Position numbers and translations under genes: made by a program. Shown here one piece after another: positions 8,006-16,700 of a stretch of 64,000 bases of DNA. The stretch comes from Streptomyces dioscori (GTDB lineage Bacteria; Actinomycetota; Actinomycetes; Streptomycetales; Streptomycetaceae). The stretch is from positions 302,412 to 366,411 of the forward strand of contig NZ_KZ679045.1 of assembly GCF_003024195.1 (NCBI RefSeq), in the 5' to 3' direction. The notes under the pieces were generated by a model. The model was not told the DNA's origin. It saw only the letters and a program-made list of their open reading frames with translations, and ran no database searches. Position 1 is the first letter of the stretch. Each line of letters starts with the position of its first letter.

Positions 8006-8783
8006 GCGAAGCGCCGGCACCCCGGGAAGCAAGCACGTGCAGCAGAGCAACGAGGGTCCCCGACCCCATGAGTTCACCGCGAGCCATCAGGCCAGGGATG
8101 TCGGCGAGGGGAACCCAGGCGATGTGCCCGGCTTCCTCCAGGTCGGTCGGCTCACCGACGAGCTTCGCGCCTTGGCCCACGAAGATCTCATGCGGCGAGT
8201 CGACCATGCCGACCATCGGCTGATAGGTGACCACGTGCTCAAGCCCGTCGGGCCGCCAGCCGGTCTCTTCCTCGACCTCACGCAGGGCCGCCTGCAAGGA
8301 GTTCTCCCCCTCGTCGACGATCCCACCAGGGAGCTCCCAGCCGAAGGACCGGGGGACGAAACGGTACCGCCACATCATCAGGACACGATCCTGATCGTCG
8401 AGGACGGCGGCGATGGCCACGTGATGCAGGCGTACAACGTGATGCTCGAAGCGCTCGACACCGGGCGGCTCGACATCGACAAGACCAAGCTTCACCCAGC
8501 GGTTGTCGTACAGAGTCCGCTCACCATGGATCTGCCAGGGCTCGACGTCCGTCGGGGTCTCCGTGGTGACGGAGCGGTCTGGTACGCGATACGAGCTACG
8601 ACCGTGCACTTCGACGGCGCCCTCAGCCACCAGCTTCGCCAGCACTTGACGAAGGGCGGTGCGACCGATCTCAAGTTCCTCGGACAGGGTCCGCTCCGAC
8701 GGGAGCTTGGCACCAGGGTGGTACTTGCCTGTCGTGATCCACTCGCGAATCGTGCGGTAGACCCGCTCAGACTTCGGTCCCAT
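7989..8783 (-). CDS. GntR-Nudix fusion, Pif-like element immunity/regulatory protein
   Basis: A 264-aa protein. Residues 1-75 form a GntR winged helix (VYRTIREWITTGKYHPGAKLPSERTLSEEL). Residues about 100-240 form a Nudix hydrolase with an intact Nudix box (GGIVDEGENSLQAAL followed by REVEEETGW). The pSAM2 immunity factor Pif has a Nudix motif and prevents redundant transfer between strains carrying the element. This gene's place in an AICE supports the same role, though the substrate is unknown. The predicted start is ATG 8783; AAGGAG lies about 14 bases upstream, which is long. Confidence 0.85.
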   Translation of the reverse strand: MGPKSERVYRTIREWITTGKYHPGAKLPSERTLSEELEIGRTALRQVLAKLVAEGAVEVHGRSSYRVPDRSVTTETPTDVEPWQIHGERTLYDNRWVKLGLVDVEPPGVERFEHHVVRLHHVAIAAVLDDQDRVLMMWRYRFVPRSFGWELPGGIVDEGENSLQAALREVEEETGWRPDGLEHVVTYQPMVGMVDSPHEIFVGQGAKLVGEPTDLEEAGHIAWVPLADIPGLMARGELMGSGTLVALLHVLASRGAGASPTAAG

Positions 8784-8843
8784 CCCGTGAGCACGCTCCT
8801 TGTCGTCGTGTTATGTCGGCACGCACAACAAGCGTAGCCCTGA

Positions 8844-8861
8844 CCTGCTCACGTGAGTAGG
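8844..8861. promoter_or_regulatory. candidate operator upstream of the GntR-Nudix gene
   Basis: An 18-bp near-palindrome (CCTGCTCACGTGAGTAGG, one mismatch) with a perfect CTCACGTGAG centre lies 61-78 bases before the start at 8783. It may be an autoregulatory site for this GntR-type protein. No other copy was seen in the element. Confidence 0.35.
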
Positions 8862-8946
8862 TCGTCCGACGGCGATGATCAAAGGCGCTCAGAGTGCGCG
8901 GTAGAACTTTCCCTACTTCATCAAGGCGGCTCGCTCCGCTCCCCGC

Positions 8947-9021
8947 GCGCGGCACGGGCGCCGGCCGGGCCTGCGCTCCTGTCTCCGCCCCGCTCCACCC
9001 CGGCCGGCGCCCGTGCCGCGC
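8947..9021. terminator. perfect 23-bp inverted repeat, probable terminator
   Basis: Arms 8947-8969 and 8999-9021 are perfect complements with a 29-nt loop. The hairpin lies about 130 bases downstream of the minus-strand 777-aa gene and before the pif-like promoter. It has no T-run, as is common for Streptomyces terminators. A single-strand origin is an alternative, since the element replicates by rolling circle. The rest of 8784-9150 shows no gene. Confidence 0.5.
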
Positions 9022-9150
9022 TCCTAGCATGCAGCCACCTGACGCCAGAGAAGGAGTACGTCGTGGCTGGGGCGGTCGGCTCCACGGCTTTACGGAGCCA
9101 CTTTGGCGCGAGCCCAAAGCCGCTCCACCAACCGTGGGCTGAACCGCGCG

Positions 9151-11484
9151 TTACTCCGTGGCGGGCGCCGCCGATTTCATAAATGCATGCTCAAGACCTC
9201 CGCCATCAGAATCTTCGATCACATGCACAGATAGGCGATCGCCGCCAGCATCTCCAATGGCTACCCAATTGGGAAGTCCCATTTCATCCTTCTTGCGGCG
9301 CGAGTAGTTTTCGATTTCACGAATAAGCTTGCGCAACTGGACGATCCCATAATTCAGGTAGACAGTAACACCAAGTCTGCCGTTATAGATCTGGGTGGCA
9401 TTTGACCAGCCTACCGTTTGAACTCTCTGCTGCGCGCGAACAAGGAAGGTGTTCCACTCATCCCAGGCCGCTTCGTCTCCATCGATAAGAGCGAGGGATG
9501 CAGTAATCCAATGTGCCGGTCGCACTTTTTCTAGTCGATCCAAGAGACCGCGCAACCCCTCTGGAATTCTGGGAGCAGGTTTCTCAGCGGGTGTAACCCC
9601 CTCAAGCTCTCGGGTTAGATACCAAGCATCAATGAAATCGGTGTAACTAAGGAGTCGCATCCTGGCAGGCCCGTCGACAAGAAAGCCGTCGAAGAAGAGG
9701 CCTTCCTTAAGATAGTGCCCAACCCAATCCAATTCATCATGCGCCGACACGAAGGCCTGCTTCTCCAAACGCTGCCGTCTGATCACGTAATGTGGGAGCA
9801 AGCTGCCGTGGAGAAGATCCGTGACCACCATGAGGTCAGCCAATGAAAGGACCCATGGAACCGGACGATCTTCCGCCAAATTCCCATGCTGAACCAGTTG
9901 GTGGGTATCAGTTGCCCAGACCGTAACGTCATCGAGAGTCACGATTACTTCGAACTGGAATCTCTTACTAAGCGCATCGGAGTACTTACTAAGGCCGATC
10001 GCTGCGGCACCTTCATCTCGAAGAGCATCAGCCAGTGCCTTGTGCTGCGATGCCGCCGATTCGATCAGCTCTTCAATATTCTTCCTCATCCTCCCTGGAG
10101 CACCGCGTCTTGCGGCCGCATGTAGACGTCCCGCTTTTCCTTGGATCCGAAAGGCAACGTCGTCAGAAAATACGAGTCCATCCAGATCGCTCTGCGTCAC
10201 GGTTGACTTCCATGGGATCTCGCAATCTTTGGCCGCCCCAGGGAGCGTGTTTGCAATTAGGTCCACAGCCTCGCGGACTAGGTATTTACCGCGAGCCGCC
10301 AAGTACCTTTCCCAAAGTTTCGCCCCTACCGCATTTCTTAGCAAGTCCTCCATCCTTGGCCGGAGCGCTTCAAACATTGCGGTTGACACAGGAAGGATGT
10401 ACCCCTGGGTTGTCTTTAGAACGGGCCGTTCAGTAAGTGGGTGGGCACCGACAGGATATTTGTGGTGTTCATCGTTATATTCCACAGGGTCGCACGAGAA
10501 TGAGTCAAGGACAGACTTTACCGACTCACCGGATAGCGCTGTATGTGATGCAACCTCAGACGGAACAATAGTACAGAGAGCGCGCGATTCTGTCAGCGCC
10601 CTAGCAAAAACAAGCATGGATAGAAGGTTCTTTCCCTCTGTGGGTGAGGCTTTGACCAACCATGTTGGGAAAGGCCCTCTGCCTTTTCTGCGCTGCTTCT
10701 TCAGCAAGATGGACAGGGGGCCAAAGCTATCGGCAGCCTCCCTGCGGAGCGGATACACTCTCTCTTCGACAATATTGTGAATCGCGTGAACGACTGTAAC
10801 TGCTTCAGATGCCGTAAACCCCAAAAATCGGCGGCATTCACTGTCAAATTCATTGAAGCAACCGAGGAGAATCTTCGTCAGATGTTCGGGGTAACCAACC
10901 CCCCTTACACTCATGGAGTCAATTCGAGTCCTCAGAACGTACTCGTCTTCGATGACATTTTCTTTTCCGCGAGACTCCTTCAGTGCTCTGAAAAGGGTAA
11001 TTTCACTGGTCGCATCAAAGAGTTCCCGAGCCAGCTTAATTGCCTCGCCAGTGAGGATCGCTGCCTCCAACGGGTCACTTCCCGTGTTACCTTGCGGGTC
11101 ATCTTTAACATGTGGGAGCGCCCGTAGGGCGAGAAATTCGATATGAGATGGGAGCTGATCATTCTCGGACTCTCGAAACGTCACGGGGTCGACTTGGGCA
11201 TACGTCAACGACGCTCGGCAAATCAGCTCGAGCGGATCGGTTTCCGTAAGGATTTCATCCAGTCGCGCGCTCGCCTTTTCCCTCTTTTTATTAAGATGCT
11301 CGGCATACGGCCCCGAGAGATAGTCTACGAGTTCATCCATCTCGCTCTGGCTGCGCGTTCCATGCGTCTCGATAAAACGCCCCTGTCGAACCATAAGGCC
11401 GTACGGAAGTTCAGCAAACTCAATTACTTCTTCTGGCGGAATTGGGTTACCGCGTTTCCGGCCTCGCTTATCACGATTCCCCAC
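9151..11484 (-). CDS. 777-aa protein of unknown function with nuclease-like patch
   Basis: Not recognised as a named family. It is visibly more A/T-rich than its neighbours, which suggests recent acquisition. The chain looks globular and soluble. Residues about 395-490 resemble a PD-(D/E)XK nuclease core: a preceding helix with Glu405 (KYLVREAVDLIANTLPG), then SDLDGLVFSDDVAF with Asp435, then RIQGKAG with Gln448 and Lys450 where E-x-K is usual, then a helix (MRKNIEELIESAASQ). The Q-for-E change occurs in some restriction-type nucleases, but activity is uncertain. It is the first cargo gene next to an HNH protein and an Mrr-type nuclease, consistent with phage defence. Confidence 0.8.
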   Translation of the reverse strand: MGNRDKRGRKRGNPIPPEEVIEFAELPYGLMVRQGRFIETHGTRSQSEMDELVDYLSGPYAEHLNKKREKASARLDEILTETDPLELICRASLTYAQVDPVTFRESENDQLPSHIEFLALRALPHVKDDPQGNTGSDPLEAAILTGEAIKLARELFDATSEITLFRALKESRGKENVIEDEYVLRTRIDSMSVRGVGYPEHLTKILLGCFNEFDSECRRFLGFTASEAVTVVHAIHNIVEERVYPLRREAADSFGPLSILLKKQRRKGRGPFPTWLVKASPTEGKNLLSMLVFARALTESRALCTIVPSEVASHTALSGESVKSVLDSFSCDPVEYNDEHHKYPVGAHPLTERPVLKTTQGYILPVSTAMFEALRPRMEDLLRNAVGAKLWERYLAARGKYLVREAVDLIANTLPGAAKDCEIPWKSTVTQSDLDGLVFSDDVAFRIQGKAGRLHAAARRGAPGRMRKNIEELIESAASQHKALADALRDEGAAAIGLSKYSDALSKRFQFEVIVTLDDVTVWATDTHQLVQHGNLAEDRPVPWVLSLADLMVVTDLLHGSLLPHYVIRRQRLEKQAFVSAHDELDWVGHYLKEGLFFDGFLVDGPARMRLLSYTDFIDAWYLTRELEGVTPAEKPAPRIPEGLRGLLDRLEKVRPAHWITASLALIDGDEAAWDEWNTFLVRAQQRVQTVGWSNATQIYNGRLGVTVYLNYGIVQLRKLIREIENYSRRKKDEMGLPNWVAIGDAGGDRLSVHVIEDSDGGGLEHAFMKSAAPATE

Positions 11485-11562
11485 GACGCTACCTCCGCTT
11501 TACGAGATGTTTTTAGTATCGATCGAGGACGGCGTTGATGCCATCTTGAGGCTTCACGAATC

Positions 11563-12441
11563 TCAGTCGTGCAGGGGGCGATCCCGCAGCTCATTCAGTC
11601 TGCGGATACCTGACCCCAAATCTCCCTGCACGACGCGGTCGTGAGGCGGAAGTGGATGGCGTTGGGAGTGCCGAGTCAGAGTTGTATCGATGGCCAGATC
11701 GTTCACTGTGCGCTGCAACGGCCAGATGAACGCCGCCTCGAACGGCCACACCGGGTGCCAGTAGCTGGCGGGGAGCTGTGGCACGATCACTCGATCAGTC
11801 TCTGCGGTCCAAACCAGGATGGTTAGTTTGTCCACGGTCAGCGCCGTGAACAGAGCGGTGTAAACCTCGGGATCGTCTGGATCCGGTGATGGGCTGATAC
11901 GGAGTTCAGCGGCACGAATATCGAGGTGATAGAGGCCCTGGTGGTAGGCGATCCACACCCGAGTGTGCTGCGGCGGGGTGGAGTGGTCCATCAGGTGGCG
12001 GCGCATGGCCGGCGTAGCGAGCGGCTGCGGAGTGGGATCAGGCCCCGGGCGGCCGATGAATTCGTTCACCCACGCCGTCTTCGTGGCCCACGTCGCCAGA
12101 GTGGTGCCCTTTTCTTCGTCCAGCAGTACCCGCTTCCCCTGCATGAGGGGCACGATGAGGCGCTCGGTCTTCATCTCAAGCCGGCTCATCCAGCCGCCGT
12201 TGCAGTCTCCGCAGACCTCTCTCGCGACGAAGCCCAGGACGGAGCCTTGACGCTCACGCATGGCATGCGGGTATATCGTGATTGTGTCGGCCTCTTGGTG
12301 GCCGAAACCTAGAGACCGAGTGGATCGTGTTGGTTCGGTCGCCTGTGTGTACTTTCCCATCCATTGCGGCCACAGGTGCTCGTCCGTGATCTTCCCTGGG
12401 TTGCCGCAGAAGGCGCACAAACGGCGCGGGCGTGGGGCCAT
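11563..12441 (-). CDS. HNH-type zinc-binding protein
   Basis: A 292-aa protein. The N-terminal CAFCGNPGKITDEHLWPQWM and VCGDCNGGWMSRLE (about 9-90) give two CxxC pairs plus the EH and CN-GWMS residues of HNH/HNH-5-like endonucleases. The remaining 200 residues have no clear motif. Such genes are frequent in actinobacterial mobile elements and may act as nucleases or defence effectors. It is transcribed in the same direction as the 777-aa gene, 78 bases upstream of it. Confidence 0.75.
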   Translation of the reverse strand: MAPRPRRLCAFCGNPGKITDEHLWPQWMGKYTQATEPTRSTRSLGFGHQEADTITIYPHAMRERQGSVLGFVAREVCGDCNGGWMSRLEMKTERLIVPLMQGKRVLLDEEKGTTLATWATKTAWVNEFIGRPGPDPTPQPLATPAMRRHLMDHSTPPQHTRVWIAYHQGLYHLDIRAAELRISPSPDPDDPEVYTALFTALTVDKLTILVWTAETDRVIVPQLPASYWHPVWPFEAAFIWPLQRTVNDLAIDTTLTRHSQRHPLPPHDRVVQGDLGSGIRRLNELRDRPLHD

Positions 12442-12967
12442 GCATCACCTCTGCTCAAGTACATTGATCTAACGACATTACGGGCCAGCAGGTGCGCGTG
12501 TCAGGGAGTTTCGACGTCATCACCGTTGCGATCTACCAAGCCCTCTCCCAACTCGTGTCAGATCCTGCGGGGAACCACGGGGAACACCGGGGAGCCGGTC
12601 GACCGCTCATATAGCCCCGACGCTGCTCCGCCGCAGGTCAACCCCAGAGCGAGCCTTAAGCACCCTTAGCTTCCCAAGCTGATGGCTTATGCATCGTGCT
12701 CACGGGCTGGCTGTCCTGGGTCCTCTGGTCGACGACATTACGACAGCGTGGCTGAGGCCCGTGTGGGTGCAGCGAGGCACACGCGCACCTAATTGGTCGG
12801 CAAACCCGTCATCGTGGCTGACTGTCGTCGGTTGAGGCGCAGACGATCTGAGTCCACAGTGCACCAAGTGGGCGGGCTGAGGGTGACACCTCCGCCTTGC
12901 GTGATTCTGCGATGGGGACGGGGAATGCAGCCCTGTGGCGGAGTAGGGCCAGGGGAGGGGTGGACAG
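12442..12967. other. divergent intergenic region
   Basis: This stretch separates the HNH gene (minus) from the Mrr-type gene (plus) and must hold both promoters. No convincing gene is seen. The sequence ACGACATTACG occurs at about 12472 and 12735, and GGGGAAC repeats lie near 12570-12590. No function can be assigned. Confidence 0.4.
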
Positions 12968-14566
12968 GTGGCGCAACGGGGCGGCCGAGGCAACGACTAC
13001 CAGCGGCAGCAGCAAGCTTTACGACGTGCTCAAGAGCAACAGGCACGGCAATCTGAGCGGGAGCGCAAGGCTGCTGAAGCGGCCAGTAAGCGGCAGGAAC
13101 GCGAGCGGAAGGTCGCGTATCAAGAGCAGCAAGCCGAGCAGGCGCAGGTGCGCACGATCGGGGTTGAGCACGAGGTGGAGCAGCTGGGGCAGTTGCTCCG
13201 GGATGCGTTGGTGGGTGATCCGCCGACGACTTTTGAGCGCCGGCGGAAGACCCATACGCCCAAAGTTCTGGATGAGCGTCGCTGGTCCCGATCGGAGCCT
13301 TCCCCGCGGTGGGAGGAGTTCGCACCGCCGGAGCCTGGTGGCTTGTCTGCTGTCCTGGGCCTTGGCAGGAAACGCTATGAGGCCGAGGTTGCCCAGGCGC
13401 GTGTGAGGTTCGGCGAGGCACAAGAACGCCACGGCCGATCGGAAGAGAAGCGGCTGGCGACACTGGAGCGGAAGCGTGCCGAGCACCGCCAAGCCGAAGA
13501 ACAAGCTGCTGACGAAGTGGCGGCTTTCAACAGGAGGTTGGGCGAGGAGCGTGAGGCATACCGGGCTGGGGAGCCCGTTGCGGTCGAGGCGCATCTAGGT
13601 GCCGTTCTGGATGCGTCGAAGTATCCGATGGGGTTCCCGCACGAGCATCGGATCGCCTTCCGGCCTGCCACAGGTGACGTGCTCGTTGAGATCCACTTGC
13701 CTCCGGAGGCGATCGTTCCTGCCGCGCGGGGCTATCGGTATGCGAAGAATCGAGACGAGACGACCGTGCTGCCTCGTCCGGAGAAGGAGCGCAAGGAGAT
13801 CTATGCTTCCGTCCTGGCGCAAGTCGCTCTGAGGACAGTCCATGAGGTCCTGACGAGCGATCCGGACCGAGTCGTTAACGGCGTGATCTTGAACGGTCAT
13901 GTGAAGACCGTCGACCGGGCCACCGGCCAGGAAGTCTCGCCCTGCCTGGTGACGCTCAGTGCCAGTAGGGAGCAGTTCGGGAAGCTCCGTCTCAGTCAGG
14001 TCGACCCGGCACAGTGTCTGCGTGGGCTCAACGCGCTGGTTTCTCCCAACCCTTATGACCTCGAACCGATTCGTCCCATCGTCGAGTTCGATCTGACCAA
14101 GTACCGACTGATGGACAGCATGGATGTAGTGGCCGGCCTGGACAGCAGGCCCATACTGGTGAAGCTGACACCCACCGAGTTCGAGCACCTCATCCGCCAA
14201 CTGTTCGAGGCGATCGGCATGGAAGCTTGGAACACCCAGGCGTCCAAAGACGAGGGCGTTGACGCGGTGGCTGTCAGCAAGGACCCCGTCTTCAACGGTG
14301 AATGCATTATTCAGGCAAAGCGCTACAGCAAGCTTGTGGGCGTGGAGTCTGTCCAGGCGCTCGCTGGAGTGGTCGAGCACAAGCGTGCCGCCAAGGGGGT
14401 CCTGATCACCACATCATGGTTCGGCAGGGCCAGCCACGACTTTGCCCGCCAACATGGTCGGCTCCAGCTCATCGAAGGCCCGGAACTCAAGTACCTGATC
14501 AAGGAACACCTTGGTAAGGACGTGATCCCAGGCCCGGTCCCCCCGAAGAGGCGCCCCTCGCGCTGA
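12968..14566 (+). CDS. Mrr-type restriction endonuclease with coiled-coil N-terminus
   Basis: A 532-aa protein from GTG 12968, behind GGGGAGGGG. Residues about 8-75 and 140-195 are Gln/Glu/Arg-rich coiled coils. A middle domain spans about 200-395. The C-terminal Mrr_cat domain (about 400-512) has LTPTEFEHLIRQLFEAIG with Glu406, GVDAVAVS with Asp432, and CIIQAKRYS with Gln449 and Lys451, the D-QxK form typical of Mrr. Mrr-like enzymes cut modified or foreign DNA as stand-alone type IV restriction systems. No methylase lies nearby, consistent with type IV or another defence role. Confidence 0.88.
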   Translation: MAQRGGRGNDYQRQQQALRRAQEQQARQSERERKAAEAASKRQERERKVAYQEQQAEQAQVRTIGVEHEVEQLGQLLRDALVGDPPTTFERRRKTHTPKVLDERRWSRSEPSPRWEEFAPPEPGGLSAVLGLGRKRYEAEVAQARVRFGEAQERHGRSEEKRLATLERKRAEHRQAEEQAADEVAAFNRRLGEEREAYRAGEPVAVEAHLGAVLDASKYPMGFPHEHRIAFRPATGDVLVEIHLPPEAIVPAARGYRYAKNRDETTVLPRPEKERKEIYASVLAQVALRTVHEVLTSDPDRVVNGVILNGHVKTVDRATGQEVSPCLVTLSASREQFGKLRLSQVDPAQCLRGLNALVSPNPYDLEPIRPIVEFDLTKYRLMDSMDVVAGLDSRPILVKLTPTEFEHLIRQLFEAIGMEAWNTQASKDEGVDAVAVSKDPVFNGECIIQAKRYSKLVGVESVQALAGVVEHKRAAKGVLITTSWFGRASHDFARQHGRLQLIEGPELKYLIKEHLGKDVIPGPVPPKRRPSR

Positions 14567-14956
14567 AGCCAGCGGCCCGCCCGCTCAGGCTGAAAAGCTG
14601 GGCCGTCCCTGGGCCGTCCAACGTCGCTCGACAATGGCCAATGACGACCAACGACGACTGCCAGGCGCACGATCCCACCGCCCCCGACCAGCAAAAACCC
14701 AGCTCACCAAGATCCCCGGCAAGACCCAGGGCAAGAAGAAGTAGCTTCCTTGATCATGCCTCCCACCTGCGCATACGGCGCGGGCGGGAGGCATTTTCAC
14801 GCGCTGGAACCTCTCTGGAACCTAGGTCTTCGGGGCCCTGAACCGAAGCGCTCTGCCGAGAGCCTTCCTGGACCTGTCATGACTGCTTGGCGTGACGTGT
14901 GCGTACACCTTGAGGGTCAGCGTGGGGGCAGGTGCTGCACCCGTAGGGTCAACCTC
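14567..14956. other. intergenic region with scattered short repeats
   Basis: No gene is supported, apart from upstream-extended frames of the next gene. It holds ACGACCAACGAC-type repeats near 14640 and CCCAGGGCAAGAAG at about 14717, both echoed near 18060-18180, plus a terminator hairpin (14758-14792). The shared motifs suggest remnants of recombined element ends. Confidence 0.4.
14758..14792 (+). terminator. terminator hairpin after the Mrr-type gene
   Basis: A 15-bp stem (arms 14758-14772 and 14778-14792, two G-T type pairs) with a 5-nt loop is followed by ATTTTC. A very similar hairpin with the same flanking TCATGCC lies at 15780-15813. Confidence 0.6.
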
Positions 14957-15745
14957 ATGTCACAGGATGAGGCTGCACCTGAGGGAGAGTCCGCCGACGG
15001 TCCGTCGGTGCCACTGACGCGCCTGGAGCGGACGTTGGCGGGTGGGATGGGACTTCTAATGATTGGCGGGGGCACCACAGCCGTATTTACGCGAAAGGTT
15101 GAAGCTGGGCCAACAGCCTTGATCACCGTTGGGGCCTTGCTGGTGGTGATCGCTATTTCCGGAGTTTCTATCAAACGGGCCAGGATCGGCGACAATGAGA
15201 TCACATTGCATAACCGGCAGGCGGCTGCTCTGCAACTTTCTCGCACGCCAGCCGACGAGCTAGATGCCGCCCTAAGCGTTTTGGCGGCCTATGATCCAGC
15301 TGCCGTAACGGACCCTAGTATTCGAATGGCGATTTCTGGCGCCTATACATCTGCTGTCCTCTCTAGTTTGGAGAGGAAATTCGGCTCGAATGTATCAAGG
15401 TTCAAGCACTCATTTGATGCAGAAGTTGCACTCGACGTTGGAATGGTTGCCATTGAAATCCAGCATTTTCAATCGGCTGACCGGAATGTCCGAGCCCAGC
15501 TCAGACATAAGGTGAGGAATTTTGCAAGTCGGATCGAGCGGGCTGAGAGTGAGTACCGGCGAATTGCCATCCTTAGCAATGTAGATGTTCCGCAATCAGT
15601 TCAGGAGAAAATTGACTTGGTGCTGGTAAGCGAGCTCGAAGCTAGTAATCTCCCTCGTGTGAGTTTGAGGTATATTGTCTTGGAAAATCCTTCCGATGAA
15701 GAAGAGGTTAGTCGGAAGCTATCGGCCGCTTTTCCCAGTCGCTGA
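14957..15745 (+). CDS. membrane protein of unknown function
   Basis: A 262-aa protein from ATG 14957; the frame opens at 14750, but the extra part has no protein-like character. Two adjacent membrane helices lie near residues 28-45 and 53-75 (LAGGMGLLMIGGGTTAVF, ALITVGALLVVIAISG), followed by a soluble, helix-rich domain of about 180 residues. It is more A/T-rich than the element backbone. No family is recognised. Two helices near the N-terminus plus a cytosolic domain is a layout seen in some defence effectors, but that is only inference. Confidence 0.65.
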   Translation: MSQDEAAPEGESADGPSVPLTRLERTLAGGMGLLMIGGGTTAVFTRKVEAGPTALITVGALLVVIAISGVSIKRARIGDNEITLHNRQAAALQLSRTPADELDAALSVLAAYDPAAVTDPSIRMAISGAYTSAVLSSLERKFGSNVSRFKHSFDAEVALDVGMVAIEIQHFQSADRNVRAQLRHKVRNFASRIERAESEYRRIAILSNVDVPQSVQEKIDLVLVSELEASNLPRVSLRYIVLENPSDEEEVSRKLSAAFPSR

Positions 15746-16444
15746 CGCCAGCATCGGAAGGAGTGGGAGCAGGGGTCATGCCCCCCGCCTGCGCATATGT
15801 GCGGGCGGGAGGCATTTCATTCTAGAATTCCTTTGGAACCTTGAGGAGCGGCCGACGGCCGCCCGCCCTCTGGCTCGCTCCGCTCGCGGTCGGCGGCCGT
15901 GGGAGTTCGGCGCCGCGCCTCGATCCGGCGGGGCTATGGCTGGCGGACAGCTGAAACACCCTGGTGTTCCAGCCCGCTCGTACTGATCGTGCGGTCAACG
16001 CTCACGGTCGCAAGGGCGTGAGTCCTGTCTCAACGCGGCTCACGGTCAACGGTGACGGAGCTGAGGCGGGGTGAGTCGGGACTCAGCTCATTGCAAACGT
16101 CATCTGGGAGGAACTGGCGGGATGGCTTTTCAGAGGGGGCAGGCACGCGGTACGCACGGCCGTCCTCCCTGCTGAAGAGCCTCGGGGAGCCTTCCAGAGC
16201 GGGAGAGGCCCGGCGGCGCGCGCTCACATCTGCCGCCTACCCCTGGAAGACGCCGGACGGCAGAAGAGACCACTCCACCCTGCCGGGGGAGGGTGGCTTC
16301 TTCTCTTGAGCGGCGCCGCAGTCCGAGCACGGCGCCCAGCCCCGCCGGTGGCCGACGCGCGAGCGGAGCAAGCGCCTAGGGATGCGCGGCCGTAGGTCGC
16401 TCCTCATTGGGTTTGTTCCGACACGGCGGCGGAAGGATGCCGAC
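15746..16444. other. long intergenic region with integrase-site-like motifs
   Basis: After a terminator (15780-15813) comes a GC-rich imperfect hairpin near 15850-15900, then ATCGTGCGGTCAA (15986-15998) and TCACGGTCAACGG (16040-16052). Both motifs recur next to attR at 22611-22636. Frames such as the one opening at 16052 lack coding character. The stretch looks like an old internal element end rather than genes. Confidence 0.45.
15780..15813 (+). terminator. terminator hairpin after the membrane protein gene
   Basis: A GC-rich stem (GCCCCCCGCC..., closing GCGGGCGGGAGGC) followed by ATTTCATT lies 35 bases past the stop at 15745. It is a near-duplicate of the hairpin at 14758-14792. Confidence 0.65.
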
Positions 16445-16678
16445 ATGCCCAAGCCGAAGAGCTTCACAGCGTGGTTGAAGACCCATGCCGACCAGCACAA
16501 CGCCATCGGGGATCTAGCTCGGGACGTCTCCGCTGATCCAGACTGGCCCTCACGCAAGGGACGGCAGGGCCAGCTTGACTACCTTGAGGAGTGCGGCGCC
16601 ATTGATCGGGCCATTGAGACACTCGAACGCGCCTGGACTCAGTACGAGGCATACAGGGCAGCCCAGAGCGATGCCTGA
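16445..16678 (+). CDS. YozE family small protein
   Basis: A 77-aa protein from ATG 16445, with GGAAGG 8 bases upstream. It matches the YozE SAM-like fold pattern: SFTAWLKTH, HNAIGDLARDV, DPDWP, and YLEECGAIDRAIETLERAW ending in a Tyr-rich helix. YozE-like proteins are small helical proteins of unknown function, common in Gram-positive genomes and mobile elements. The gene stands alone between two long noncoding stretches. Confidence 0.8.
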   Translation: MPKPKSFTAWLKTHADQHNAIGDLARDVSADPDWPSRKGRQGQLDYLEECGAIDRAIETLERAWTQYEAYRAAQSDA

Positions 16679-16700
16679 GCGGTCGGAGGGAGTCTCGGGC

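Noticed and set aside
12364..12669. 101-aa plus-strand frame
   Set aside because: Starts antisense within the HNH gene and continues into noncoding DNA; no conserved features.
14636..14752. Short frame ending in Lys-Thr-Gln-Gly-Lys-Lys-Lys-stop
   Set aside because: About 38 codons, Arg/Pro-rich, no ribosome binding site. The DNA motif recurs at about 18170 in another context, so it is treated as a repeat rather than a gene.
14750..14956. N-terminal extension of the membrane protein at 14957
   Set aside because: It would translate the terminator hairpin and a Cys/Arg-rich stretch with no coding character.
16052..16309. 85-aa frame in the 15.7-16.4 kb gap
   Set aside because: Arg/Ser/Gly-rich low-complexity translation, no ribosome binding site, overlaps repeat motifs; not protein-like.
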